Source of the DNA: Adiantum capillus-veneris
Lineage: Eukaryota > Streptophyta > Polypodiopsida > Polypodiales > Pteridaceae
Assembly (NCBI GenBank): GCA_014529385.2
Contig: CM043971.1
Coordinates: 85,884,840 to 85,948,839 of the forward strand
DNA: 64,000 nucleotides
Direction of reading: 5' to 3'
The number at the start of each line of letters is the position of its first letter. Position 1 is the first letter of the stretch. The notes beneath the pieces are model-generated. The model saw only the letters and a list, made by a program, of their open reading frames with translations. It did not search any database and had not been told where the DNA came from. A program made the position numbers and the translations under genes. Positions 53,226 through 64,000 of the stretch are shown in pieces.

Positions 53226-54791
53226 TCATGAAGTACTTGAGACTTGGTGGTGAGTTTGTAGAATAAATGGAGTTCCCAATAGATAGTGCTTCCATGTGTC
53301 TAGGGCATTTTGAACAGCTAAAAGCTCTTTTTCATAAATGCCTAAGACCCGTTCATCCGTATTGAGCCTTCGACTCTCATTTGCTATGGCATGCCCTTCT
53401 TGAAGCAAGACTGCTCCAAGGCAATCACCACAAGCATCACATTCGACCTCAAATACCTTTGAGAGATCCGGAAGCATGAGATTTGGTTGGGAGGTAAGCT
53501 TCTCTTTGAGCTTGTCAAAAGAATTTGGCTCCTTAGCAGTCCATGAATACTTAACGTTCTTCTTGGTTAAGTCATGTAATGGTCCTGCTATTTGAGAGAA
53601 TTTTGCTATGAAGCATCTATAGTATGCACACATACCAATAAATCTTCTTAGCTCGTGTAGATTCCTTGGACTAGGCCATGCTTTTATTACCTCCAACTTT
53701 GATGGATCCATAAGGATACCATCTTGAGAGATACTATGACCTAAGTATCGAATCTCTTGAAGGAAAAATTCTCTTTTCTTTTGATTGAGAAAAAGCTTGT
53801 TCTCCCTCAATGCTTGAAAAATCACTTGGAGGTGTTTCTTGTGTTCCTCCAAGGACTTGGAGTAGATGGTGATATCATCAAAGAACACTACAGTGAATTT
53901 ATGATAGGGTCTAAAGATTTTCTCCATTAGATGATTGAACGTGGTTGGTGCATTAGTCAGCCAAAACATGACTAGATATTCATAAAGGCCATGCGTTGTA
54001 CGAAACATGGTCTTTAGGATATCTTCATTCACTATCCTTATTTGATGATAGCAACTTTTAAGGTCAATCCTACTGAAGTAGGTAGAGACTTGTAGCTTAT
54101 CAAACATATGTTGTACCCGAGGCATGGGAAATCTATTTTTCATAGTGATATGGTTTAGTGCTCGATAGTCCACACACATATGGTATGTACCATCTTTGTT
54201 TTGCACTAAAAAGACTAGAGAACAAAAGGGAGAGGAGCTATGCCTCACCATCCCTTTGTCTACCAATTCTTGTATTTGTCTCATGATCTCCTCTTGTTGA
54301 GCTTGAGAAACTCGATAAGGAGGCTTGTTAGGTGGTGAGCTTCTTGGTAGAAGCTCAATTCGATGGTCATCATCCCCTTGTTTTGGAGGTAAGTCCATAG
54401 GCATATCATTGATGCACACATCTTGGAATCCTTTTAGAAAATTAGATAAGTCTAACTCTTCTTGATTCCTACCATTTACATTTGATGAAACATTAGGACC
54501 TCCTAGGGATTCTTTGACAAAAGTAAAGTACGCAAAAACTAAGCTCTTCATTGATTTATCAAAAGCAGGAGGATTTACAAGTGGTATAGTACAACCAAAC
54601 TCGCTAGCATCTATATACATGTTCTTTCCCCTGTAGGTGAAGTAAATTCTCCTTTTACGGAACTTCATGTTGGCAGCCATGCGGTTGAAGCAAGGTGCCC
54701 CTAGGATAGCATCCTCATGTTGGAGAGGAGAGATGAAAAAGTCTTCTTTGTTGGCATAGCTTTGGACATGAAGCCTCAACTTCCCAATCAA
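53226..54791 (-). pseudogene. C pol: protease C-terminus, reverse transcriptase and RNase H in one 521-codon frame
   Basis: The longest retroelement pol frame in the window. Residues 1-100 are the protease C-terminal part (SPLQHEDAILGAPCFNRMA). RT motifs: GMVRHSSSPF (180-189), CVDYRALN (206-213), IDLKSCYHQ (242-250), a damaged MPFGLTN (VMFWLTNAP, about 274-281, one residue lost), and catalytic FFDD (303-306). Thumb and connection: YLGHSISQDGI (349-359), FIGMCAYYR (384-392). RNase H: ECDACGDCLGAVL (450-462) and YEKELLAV (486-493). The frame then breaks. The changed PFG motif suggests it is inactive, but the frame has stayed open, so C is younger than B or decayed less in this part. Confidence 0.85.
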
Positions 54792-55130
54792 GGGAGTAAT
54801 GGAGGCTTGCTGTCTCTTGAAAGTGGTATCAGGCAGTTACAACATCTCCCATCTCGAAAGCTTGAATGACCAACTTGGTGGCCAACTCCGTTGATATGAA
54901 GTTGTGAGTAGAGCTAGGGTCAAACAAGATGAAGGCATCATGTTCCCTTACCTTTCCCCAAGCATAGGAGAGAGGTGATCCTTTGCAATGAGCATCCTCT
55001 TTTGGAGCTTCGATGGTGGAAGCTCTAAGAGTCTTATTTTGGGCATTTCTCTTGGGGAAAGAACGATAGCCATGTCTTTGCTCCCCACACTTAAAAAATT
55101 TGTGGTCCTTTCAAAAATCTTCAAGCTCTT
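54792..55130 (-). pseudogene. C zinc-knuckle and protease active site
   Basis: The minus strand after ELEDF has FKCGEQRHGYRSFPK, a CCHC knuckle with two Cys changed. LFDPSSTHNFIS at about 54920-54890 is the retropepsin active-site block in its D-P-S form. It is followed by LVIQAFEMGDVV and a stop near 54830. This segment is missing from element B. Confidence 0.75.
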
Positions 55131-56358
55131 CAGAAGAGAGTTTTTTTTTAATCTTTGTAAACTCCCTTCTCCTTGGACCGATTGTTGTTGTTGTTGTTGA
55201 TGGAATTGCCTTGGGACGAACTTTGGGCATTGATTTTCCCCTTTGCTTGTCTTTGTTTTCCATGGGCTTGACATTCCGTCTAGCCCCTTGTTGGAAATTG
55301 ATATGCGAAGCAACCGTGAGATGGTGGATTACTTCGGTGATAGAACCAGGCCGTTGAGAGTTGACGTACTCCGTCGTCTCTTCAGGTAATTTTGCACAAA
55401 ATTGTTGCTTTTTCTCGACAAAGTCTATCTTTTCAAAGATAGGAGCCTTGAGATGTAAATCCCAAAACTTGTCTACATATTTGTGGATAGACTCATGAGA
55501 TAGAAGATTCAAATTACGCCATTCAGTTTGCACTTTGTCCTTTGCATCGCTTGTAAGGAATCGCTTCATGTTGGAAACTCGTAGAGTTTTCCATGTATTT
55601 GGGGCTTCGTCATTGCCATGAAGGTTAGGCCACCATTGATGAGCCGATTTTGGAAGTGCATAGCTACATGGTGTAGCTTGGAGGACTCTGTGAAGCCCTC
55701 ATCTCCAAAGGCCGCATCAAATGTTGGATGAAGGCCAACACTTTGTTGGTAGCACCAAAGGTGCCATCATAGGTGAGAAAAGAGATACTCTTTCCTCCCT
55801 CTTTGAACTTCTTGACCTTTTGTGACCTTCGCCAAGCAGGGTATGATTTGTGATGTTCTCCCCTCATGTATTCTCTAGAAGAATAGCCATAGCTTTCGTC
55901 GGAAGAGGAGGAAGGTGAAGAAAAAGGAGAAGAGGGTGACCTCTTCCTTGCCCTTTTCTTCCTTTGTTTCCTCGCTTCCCTTTTGGAGTGATGAGGAGAA
56001 GGACTATGGGTTCACCGTTTCCTCTTGGGAGGAGCTGGCAACCGTCTAGACCATCGTCTTCGTGGAGCCACATCTTCAGAGGAACTTAGGGATTCATTAC
56101 TTTCTTGTCCTCCTCTTGTGTATGGGAGAGAGTCTTCTTTTGGGGGTCTCATCCCATAAGCGCAAAGTTGGTGAGTAACATCGGCTTGCAAAGCAGGGTT
56201 GCCCATAGCTTGCTAACAAGATAATTGACAAACATGGGGGTTCCATCATTAGCAGCTTCATGTGCAAAATCAAAGTTATCAATGTTCATTCTACTATCTT
56301 GGTTATTGTCAGCCATGTTAATTAAACTTATGTGTTTACTTAGTGTATTCTTTGGCAA
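55111..56358 (-). pseudogene. C gag
   Basis: Starts MPKNTLSKH / MADNNQDSRMNID (about 56310). Basic and Ser-rich parts (PPKRKR; SSSDE) follow, then the gag core (about 55870-55420: FLTYDGTFGATNKVLAFIQ, WRNLNLLSHESIHKYVDKF) and NFQQGARRNVKPMENK. It aligns throughout with B gag. Stops and frame changes occur near 56010, 55860 and 55660. Confidence 0.78.
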
Positions 56359-56787
56359 TTCAAAACCTTAGTTTCTACTCCTCTTAGCCTTTGAAAATGA
56401 GCACTTAAGTTTACTTTATTCTTTGGCAATTCAAAACCTTAGTTTCTACTCCTCTTAGCCTTTGAAATTAGCGCTTAAGTATCTACACCCACGGCTCAAA
56501 TTGGTTAATTATTGAGAGTAGTGGAGTGGGTCTAATATTGCAGATTTGTTAAGGAATAGCTCCTTTTGGACTTCTTATGTCTCAAAAATGATAAAGCCAT
56601 AGGCAAGGCTAAAAAGACCCCATTATTAAGACCAAATCTCTCGAGGTGTGCACCATATCCCACATAGTGGGCTCAACAAAACCAATAATAGATCCTAGTC
56701 CCACTTAACCTAATATAATTAACAAAATCAACCATTAATATGCTACCTAAGGACCTCTCTTCTTAAGAAAGAAAAGAGAAACCAAAT
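56359..56787 (-). other. C leader
   Basis: Untranslated leader matching those of A1, A2, B and D, including the conserved hairpin (about 56560-56640). A 72-bp block (tttactttattctttggcaattcaaaacc…) is repeated near 56340-56400 and 56410-56465. Confidence 0.6.
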
Positions 56788-56799
56788 GCTCTGATACCA
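56788..56799 (-). other. Primer-binding site of C (tRNA-iMet)
   Basis: Minus strand tggtatcagagc, perfect, beside the LTR end at 56801. Confidence 0.85.
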
Positions 56800-56800
56800 A

Positions 56801-57559
56801 TGTAACAGAAATCGCCTATGAACTTTGAGAGTAGCGGAATTAGGAAAATTAGAGGAAGCATTTTTGTGAGGCTACTTTGAGAGCATAGAGGGTGAACTTA
56901 ATTGATGGTAGCAACATAAACATACTACTTAGTTAACTTGGCAGGCAAGAGAGAGAATTTAGAGAACATGACAACAGTTGGGGACCGGATTTATGTGGAG
57001 CCGGTCCCCCCTCCAATAGGCATTTGTATTATAGATTCTCCCATTAAGAGAGACTTGATACAATACAATCTTTGTGTTCCTTGTGACCTAGGTGATGCAA
57101 AGAAGATGGAAAGCTTCATGCATCATGAGCATAACATAAAGTTGTAAAAAGCATTAACTATCCCAAGTCTCAGTCCCAAGTGGAGAGAGCTAGCGGGGAA
57201 TGAGGGTAGGGAAGAGGAAGAAGAAACATTCCGTAGGAGAAAGAAGCAGTTTCTCACTTATCATCACTCTTCTTGCTAGCATACATAATAGCATAGTAAT
57301 GAAGATGGAGAAGATGGAAAGCTTAAGCATTGAAGCATGGCTCTTGGTTGGATTTGCATTCCATAGCCAAAAGTGTTGGTGTAGGCTGTCAACTTCTCTA
57401 CTTGCTTGGAGAAGGAGGTGGAGCTCTTGCACTCTGCACTTCACACAATGAGGGTTTGTGTGAGTGTATGTGGGAGAGTATACCCCCCAAGAATCCCCCC
57501 TTCTTGCTTTTGTCAACCCCCCCTTGTAGCTCATTCTTGAAGCCCGTTGGACGCCTCCA
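56801..57559 (-). repeat. Family-A LTR (5' LTR of C), truncated by family-T LTR
   Basis: Begins TGTAACAGAAATCGCC and aligns with the other LTRs up to …gttggacgcctcca at 57559, where an unrelated LTR starts with TG. The remaining half of this LTR is expected beyond the window. Confidence 0.82.
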
Positions 57560-59868
57560 TGTTGGTTTTTTTGGGCATTTAGCCTATGAGTGGGAGCTAC
57601 CTCTAGTCTACTAGGATGCTTAGTTGGCCTAGGGAACATGTGGATTCCTAGGTGGATGGTGATGTCGAAAGTTGTACTAAACGTTGGAGAGGGGGAATAG
57701 GGAACACACCCAGCACACAAAATACTTGCCTTTCTATAGCCCAGGGATTCCACAGCACCCCTAACCTCTCAAAAAACACCTTCAAATTGGATTATTTGCA
57801 CTAACAACTCCGCTTTAGCATACAAAACAACTACCTAACACCTTGCAAAAAACACCCACAACACAAAAAACACCCACACTGCTCAACTCACCCTTTCCGA
57901 ATCACAAAACACTCCTAATCTGCCCTCTTGGTAGCACCCTTCGAGCTGTAGGAAAACCCTCTGCAAGCAATGGCCAATACACAAAGAGCGAGAGAAGAGG
58001 AGGGGGATGGGGAGAAGCAACACACGAGATTGGGGCAAGTGAGTGGTATTATTGCATAGAGAGTAGTACAACCAATGTATGCAGCTTCAATGGCAAGCTT
58101 AGCAACACACAAGCTTCAAGCTTTCACTTACTCACACAGGCAAAAAAAGCCCCCAAATTTTTGCATTTACAACCTTTTATAGGGGTACCTCTAGCAGGCC
58201 CAAAAAAAGAAAAAAGGGTGAGCTTCACCTCCCGTGGCCTTTACTTAGAGCTTCTTTTAGAATTTGATTGCATTGCCAACACTTGGCATAGTTCACTTTT
58301 GGAAATATTTACATGGTGTGCACATTGGGCTTTGGTCCTCTCCCTTTGGTCGGCCGACTTGTCTCTTGGCCTTGGAGTTCCTTTAGCCTTCCACTTGTCG
58401 ACACCCCTTTTTGCAGTGGGACCCCTCCCCCGTCGAGGAAATAGCGATGTCGCTATTGGGGGGGGGGGGGGGGTACAATCCCTTATCCTCAAAAAGTTTG
58501 GGCCTTCAACGGGCGTGGGAAACGGCCCTTATCTCCTGCCTCATCAGCACAGAAATCCACCGCCATGCGGCCGACCATGGGCGAGCCATCTCTTTGCATA
58601 GCTGGCTCGAGCCGCCAAAACCAACCACAAACGCCACTGCAGCGCCACCGCGGACGCCATAGCCACGGGGAGGGGAGCTCCCCTCACTCCTCGTGTGTCC
58701 TAATGGGAGGCCATGCCTCAATATGTATATCGCGGATTCCAGTGTTTACCTTGCGCATGTGGGATTTCCAAGCTGCCACGTGGCGGCTCCCCAAGCCATA
58801 GCCTCTTGAACTTACAAAACACCCCTTTATTTTTTTTTAACCAAAAAAACTTTTTAGCCTGCCTTTGCCTGGCTCCCATTCTGTGCTCCCATATCATATT
58901 GCTGGGCCGCAAAGCCCTTCTGAAACTCCATCTTCTGGCTACAATCACACTCTCCGTATCTGCACTTCGACCCCTCGGTGTCCTCGAACCAAGGGCTTCA
59001 AAAATGGAAAAAATCATCTGCAACCTGCTTTGGACAAAGACACCCAAACTTCCGATTGCCATATCTTTCCGCTCCGGACTCCGTTTGGCATGCAGTCACT
59101 TCCTGCTAACTCCGTATGATGTACTCCCTGCTCTAGAACTTCGTCGAGGCTCAAAAAATGCCAGATAGCACATTCTCCAATGCGGTCAAGTGGGCTCAGA
59201 CCTGGCCCCCGAAAAAACTTCCAATGACCATATCTTGCAAACCAAGGCTCCGATCCGCAATCCGAAAAGATGGGTAGGCTCCATGAATTGAGCTCTACAC
59301 ATCTATACCCCAAGTTCCACTTGGACCACCTGTCCCCAGCTGCCTTGTCCGGCAAGAATCTGCAAACCACTAAAACTTTAACCTTCATTAACTTGGGCTC
59401 TGTAGCTCGGTTTGACGAGCCGTCTGGACCTGATCCTTCAACACTTCAAGATCTTCATTCTTGGACCCAAAGGCTGCACTTTGCATCTCCTTCACTTGCG
59501 ACCCCAATTAGCCCCTTATGGAGCCTTCCCTGGCCTATAAGCCGCATCATGCATACACTTTCGCTGCTACCTGCCATCCCCAGATCTTCCTAGCTGCTTC
59601 AGTCCTTTGCCATGCTTATGCTTGCCTGTACACATTTGTCCATGCCACCTTCTAGAGTCAACACACTTTGGTTTCACCAACATTGTACTACACATTGTAC
59701 TACCCTAAACTCTCCTATATAAGAGCACCCTTGTAGCCTCTTTCAATTGCATAATAATCTAGTTTAATTTGTGCATAAACTCTAGAGTAATTATCTTGCA
59801 GTTACTCTCTTGCAATTAGCATGCTAATGCCATGAATGCCTCTCTCTATTATCCACCTAATCCCATCA
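57560..59868 (+). repeat. LTR of another retrotransposon (family T), about 2.3 kb
   Basis: It starts TGTTGGTTTTTTTGGG at the exact break of the family-A LTR and ends AATCCCATCA, followed by a tRNA-iMet primer site. A TATA box lies about 150 bp before its end. No second copy is in the window, so the whole length as one LTR rests on the TG…CA ends and the primer site. A 252-codon frame (57843-58601) inside it has no recognised domain and crosses a 16-G run at 58458-58473. Confidence 0.65.
59716..59723 (+). promoter_or_regulatory. TATA box in family-T LTR
   Basis: tatataag within cctatataagagcaccc, located in the U3/R part of the LTR. Confidence 0.5.
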
Positions 59869-59870
59869 AT

Positions 59871-59882
59871 TGGTATTAGAGC
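59871..59882 (+). other. Primer-binding site of family T (tRNA-iMet)
   Basis: tggtattagagc, one change from the consensus, two bases after the LTR end. Confidence 0.75.
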
Positions 59883-60057
59883 TTAATGATGGGATTAGCA
59901 TCTCCTAATCTCATTGGTTAGAATCCTCTTAATCAATTTCCTAATCACTTTATGTGTGGGCAAGTTCTTGGTAATCCAATGAGCCACTACCCTCCATTGG
60001 TTGATTAGAACTGATAAGAGTTGCATTAAGTTTTGCATTTTCTCTATGCTAGATTAG

Positions 60058-63000
60058 TTTTTTTTTTCCCGAGAAAAAGATCCTTCTATTAGTTAATGAA
60101 AACTGCCCATAGGGCTACATCCACCTCTGCAAGAGAGGGCTACAACAAGCATGATGGGGAGACTCCCAATGAAAAAACAACATATATACAATGAGGCTAA
60201 ATAGAGACATGGGAGGAGGGAAGAGCCACACAGGTGGACAGTAGTGCCATATGAGCACCCCCTAGACTATGGTGCAGAAAGGCCCAAGGCGCTAGAGTTG
60301 AAGGAAAGCCTCGCGGCACTCCCGCATGCGGTCAGAGCTACCTTGTAGTCCCTCAAGCTGTCCTCTGAGAGTATGGATCATCTCTAGCTAGAAGTCACGA
60401 ACAGTCTCTGCTCGTGGCACAGGGCGAGCCTCAAAGATGCGAAAACAGCAGGCCCGCTAGATGAACCAAAGTGTCAGGCAACTGATGAGCTCCCAACACT
60501 CCTCTCTCTCACTGCACCACTCCTGTAGAGTAAGCTCTGTAGTAGCAGGCTGGAGTGTAGGTCACCCCTCCTGCATCACTATCATCCTGCTGGTGGAAGA
60601 TAGCTCAAACTGAAGTGCCGGGCCCGTGAGGGTGGACCAGGCCACTGCCCCCCAAGTGTACTGTCGAGCTGTGGAGAGAGCAGGCATCAACCGAAGAACT
60701 CGTAGCCACACCTGTTGGGCCGAGGGACAGTCCCAAATAAAATGACGCTGACTCTCCACCAACTGGTCACAGGCTGCACATGAGGCCGAGAGACCACTAT
60801 GCACAAGCTAGCTCCCAACTGCTCTGGCTCTGTGTGCAACCAGCCCATTGAAACAAAGTGACACGCCTCGGCTGTCTGGAGTCCCACAGCCTCTGCCAAA
60901 AGTCTGCCAAGAACTCGACTGTGAGCCCCTCCTCCTGCCAATGACGTGCTGCAGCGGGGCGGGCCTCTCTCTGTGCTGCAAGTATATGACGTCCAAGCCG
61001 AATAGTGTACTGAAAGAAGGGGACTCCTGGGCCGTCTGCAGAAGAGAAGGGATCCCTCCATAGCCACTCACCAGGATCCCACTGTACTCGTGCTAGTGGA
61101 CAACACTCCCAAGCCCATAGCCTCCAGTGTCCAATCTCAAGAGCTACTGGGTCAGGGTCTATGACGCAAGTCCTCCCACAGATGCCCACAACTCGGATCC
61201 TCTGGAAACAACACTCTGCTACCTGCGGGGCCTCTACTGCAACTCGCAGTAATCATCCCCCACCCTGAAGCTCAAAGAATCTAAGCAGGTTCTGACGGAA
61301 ATGAGAACCTCCAGTCGTGTGAAGGCTCCCATCCACCGGGGTGCTACTGGCTCGAGAGGCGTGAGCCACTCAGCTGGAACTGACTCTGAGATGTCCTGAC
61401 ACATGCTTTGCACCCCTCTCATACCCTGTAGCTGGAAACCCTGCACCTCCTTTGACAAACTTGTGAACTCTAGCCAGTCACCTAGAGAGCGCGCTGGACC
61501 TGCTGCCATGGGACCCCAAGAAACATGAGGCCGACTCCCAACCAAGTGGCCTCTCTGAGTGCTAACCACGGGGTTCCAGACGAGGGGCTACCGTAGGCGC
61601 TCCTCCATGCACGTCGGCTGTCTCTGCTCTACGCCACACCGTAAGAGCTCCCAAGATCGAAGCAAACTCACAGCGAAGCAGTCCTCCAGTCTCGTGCTCA
61701 AACCAACTCGGCGCAACTCTGTAAAGATCCATCTGGTCGAAGGTTGCCAAGGGCCTCCTGACTGAGGCACCCTGGCACGAAGCCTCTGTAGCAAGAACTC
61801 CTTCCAGGGCTCCTCTCCTGGAAGAAGTCCTCTGACTACGAACTTCCCAAGAAGGGCTCTGCTGTGCTGTACTGGATCAATGATCCCAAGCCCTCCCTGA
61901 GAGCAAGGAAGTGTGATGACCGACCAAGCCACCTTGGCTCGGGCAATCTGAGTGTCACGACCTGACCAAAGGAAGTTCCTGATTAGCCTCTCTACTTGGC
62001 TGATACAAGAACTCGAGAAGATCCAGCAAGAAGTGATGTACCACATAGTCACCAACAACACCTGTTTGGCAACTACTACTCTACCAGCCAGCGAAAGTCG
62101 TGCTGAGCTCCAATGTAAGAGCTTTCTCCCGATGGACAGGAGAAGAGGAGAAATCTGCTGCTCAAGGGACAAGTCCAAACCAACTTGACAACCCAAGTAC
62201 AGAACTGTAGTCCCTGGGGGAATCCACTTGAAACCCTCTCCTGGCATCCAATCTGGCACAGGAGCACTGCCAACCGAGAAAGCCACTGTCTTTCTCCAGT
62301 TGATCAGTGTGCCCGATGCACAACAGAAGGTCTCCAAAGCCTGCTCACATTTGTGTAGATTGGCCTCCTGGCCCTCTAGGTACAAGGCTGAGTCGTCGGC
62401 AAACTCAGCGTCCAGAATCTCATCTCCCCGAATAGGGAGTGCTAAGCCCCTCAGATCAACCTACTGTGACACCAAAAATCTGCTCATCGCCTCCGCATAG
62501 AACATAAAGAGAAAGGGGGCAAGAGGACAACCCTGTCTGACCGATCGTGTGAGCATGAAGCGCTCACCTCTACCTCCTGCCAAAAGCACCTGACTGTGAG
62601 CCTGTTTGTACAAAGCTGACACCCCTCTGATCCAAGCATCTGAGAAGCCCATCCTGCGTAGAGTTCCCTCTAGAAAGTCCCAGTCAACTCTGTCATATGC
62701 CTTCTCAAAATCTAGAAGAAGAATCACAAGGTCCTCCCCATGGAGCCGTGCTAGGGCAGAAGCCTCCCAGAAAGTGAAGATGTTGTCAAGGATACTGCGT
62801 TCCTTGACAAAACCTGTCTGAGTCCCATGTATAAGGCTCTCTAAAAGTGGTTGAATCCTCAAACTCAGAGCCTTGGCAAGAATTTTGTAGGCTGAGTTGA
62901 GGATGGTGATGGGGCGCCACTATCAAATCTCATCCAAGGAGCCACCCTCCTTTGGAATGAGGTAGATCAGGCCCTCACTCATGCTATCCGACATCACTCC

Positions 63001-64000
63001 TCTGTGGAGAATGTACTGAAAGGCACTACAAAGATCTGTGCCAAGCAGGTCCCAGTACTCCAAGAAGAAGCTCGGAGTCAGCCCATCCTCACCTGGACAG
63101 CTACCACAAGGGAGGGCCCTAAGAGCCGTGTGCAGCTCCTCAAGCTGAAGAGGCATCTCTAGCCTCTGGCGCATCTCCTCAGCCACAAGACAAGGCATGT
63201 GTGCCCAAACCTGCTCCCTGCATGCATCGTGCCGCTCTGATTGGGGCTCAGCCCCGCCGACAATAACTCATGGTAAAAGTCAGTAGCAACTGCACGCATA
63301 TCCTCGGGCTCACAAACAACTGACCCATCGGGTCTCCTCAACTGATTGACCTTGGCATGCGAGTGCCGAGGTCCCACTGTCTCAAAAAAAGCAACTGTCA
63401 CTCTGTCACCCACCTGAGTCCATTGAGATGCATGTCGCGGTGAAAGGCAAACTCATGACGCCTCTCCTCTGTGCAAGCAAGCTCCTGTCGAGCCTGCTGT
63501 TATTGCTCCTCCAACCATGGACTATGTGGATGCTACTCCTGCATCCTCTGTAGTGAAGCAATGCCTCATCTGAGACGCTGCTCCTCCTCTCTCGCTCTGC
63601 AGCCCGGCGAGCCAGAGACTCCTGGAGAAAAAAGTGGCTAAGCTGAGCTAGGCCTAAGGCCACTCTGTCTGCAGGTAGAGCCTGGCTGTCCATGCCCTCT
63701 GTCCAGAGAGCCTCTACCCTCTCTCTGAGTGCTGAGTCCAACAAGACCCACTGTGGGATGCGAAGCATCGTGCTCCCACTCCTCTACCTGTCTGCCACAC
63801 TGTGAGGATCATTGGTGCATGGTCCGAGAAGGATGTCTCTGCCAGGATGCCCACTGATCCCCCCAAGTCACTGAAGTGGTCACTAGTGTAGAAGAGATCT
63901 ATCCGCGACAGATTCACTCCTCCCACTCTGCAGTCCGATCTAGAGAAGGCAAGACTGGCTGGAGGCCTCACAAAGCCAGAGTGTTGCCATGTATCTGAGA
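60058..64000 (-). mobile_element. L1-type LINE (LINE-2), 3' part; continues beyond the window
   Basis: Minus-strand element ending in an A10 tail (60067-60058) just after ggatctttttctcggg. The 3' UTR is 60068-60560. The endonuclease C-terminus, RT and zf-RVT of ORF2 are present up to 64000. It is GC-richer than LINE-1 and clearly diverged from it, so it is a separate family. It is inserted in the leader of the family-T element. Confidence 0.88.
60562..64000 (-). pseudogene. LINE-2 ORF2: endonuclease C-terminus, reverse transcriptase, zf-RVT (partial)
   Basis: From 63971 downward: endonuclease end (LSRIDLFYTSDHF, SFSDHAPMILTVW with the SDH motif), then a linker rich in Leu and Arg. The RT starts near 63120 (GEDGLTPSFFLEYWDLL) and continues with TGFVKERSILDNI, LLLDFEKAYDRVDWDFL and RSVRQGCPLAPFLF (62862-62461). 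The catalytic FADD lies at about 62405 and the thumb at 62385-61588 (YLGCQVGLDLSLE, NFLWSGRDTQIARAKVAW, QGGLGI). The zf-RVT end is CAACDQLVESQRHFIWDCP (about 60770). Frame changes and stops at roughly 63710, 63400, 63160, 62920, 62460, 61570 and 61190 break it. The N-terminal endonuclease and ORF1 lie outside the window. Confidence 0.85.

Noticed and set aside
57843-58601. 252-codon frame inside the family-T LTR
   Set aside because: Low-complexity start (TQKTPT repeats), crosses a 16-G run, and has no known domain; likely chance.

Overview
The window looks like land-plant nuclear DNA from a large, repeat-rich genome. The evidence is plant-type L1 LINEs (a DUF4283-like plus CCHC ORF1 and an AP-endonuclease/RT ORF2), Ty3/gypsy elements with tRNA-iMet primer sites and a chromodomain, a decayed PPR array in PLS-like triplets, and very long (CA)n, (GA)n and (TA)n microsatellites. 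The seedless-plant (fern or lycophyte) style of the PPR repeats is an inference. No intact host gene was found; almost every coding trace is a degraded transposable-element gene.

Layout. 1-3052: non-coding, microsatellite-rich, with tandem duplications. 3065-8732: nearly complete LINE on the minus strand (LINE-1) with a 14-bp target-site duplication. 8747-9984: intergenic, with a 357-bp inverted-repeat unit that holds a tRNA-like (SINE-like) head. 9985-10828: plus-strand LINE remnant. 10829-57559: a very large nest of LTR retrotransposons. 57560-59868: a long LTR of another element (family T), followed by its primer site. 60058-64000: the 3' part of a second minus-strand LINE (LINE-2), which runs off the window.

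The nest resolves into layers. Family A, a chromovirus with LTRs of about 1.65 kb running TGTCATAAAA...ATTACA and a tRNA-iMet primer site, forms a minus-strand head-to-tail array (elements C and D plus remnant LTRs) from 57559 down to 10829. One of its LTRs is split by element R2 (12864-46612, minus strand). R2 has LTRs of about 0.6 kb, a tRNA-Asp-like primer site and near-matching 5-bp target duplications (acaat/acaac) at its ends. R2 was itself hit twice: by S (13059-18653, 177-bp LTRs, no recognisable gag-pol) inside its 3' LTR, and by a plus-strand family-A array (A1, A2 and B; 23786-37392) inside its gag gene. About 5 kb of decayed, antisense PPR repeats lie between R2's primer site and its gag.

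Functionally this is a graveyard. Gag, protease, RT, RNase H, integrase and chromodomain modules are recognisable, but stops, frameshifts and deletions interrupt nearly all of them. The longest open pol segment is 53226-54791 (RT plus RNase H, element C), and the most intact ORF overall is LINE-1 ORF1 (7129-8547). All functions are assigned from motifs read by eye; no database search was possible.
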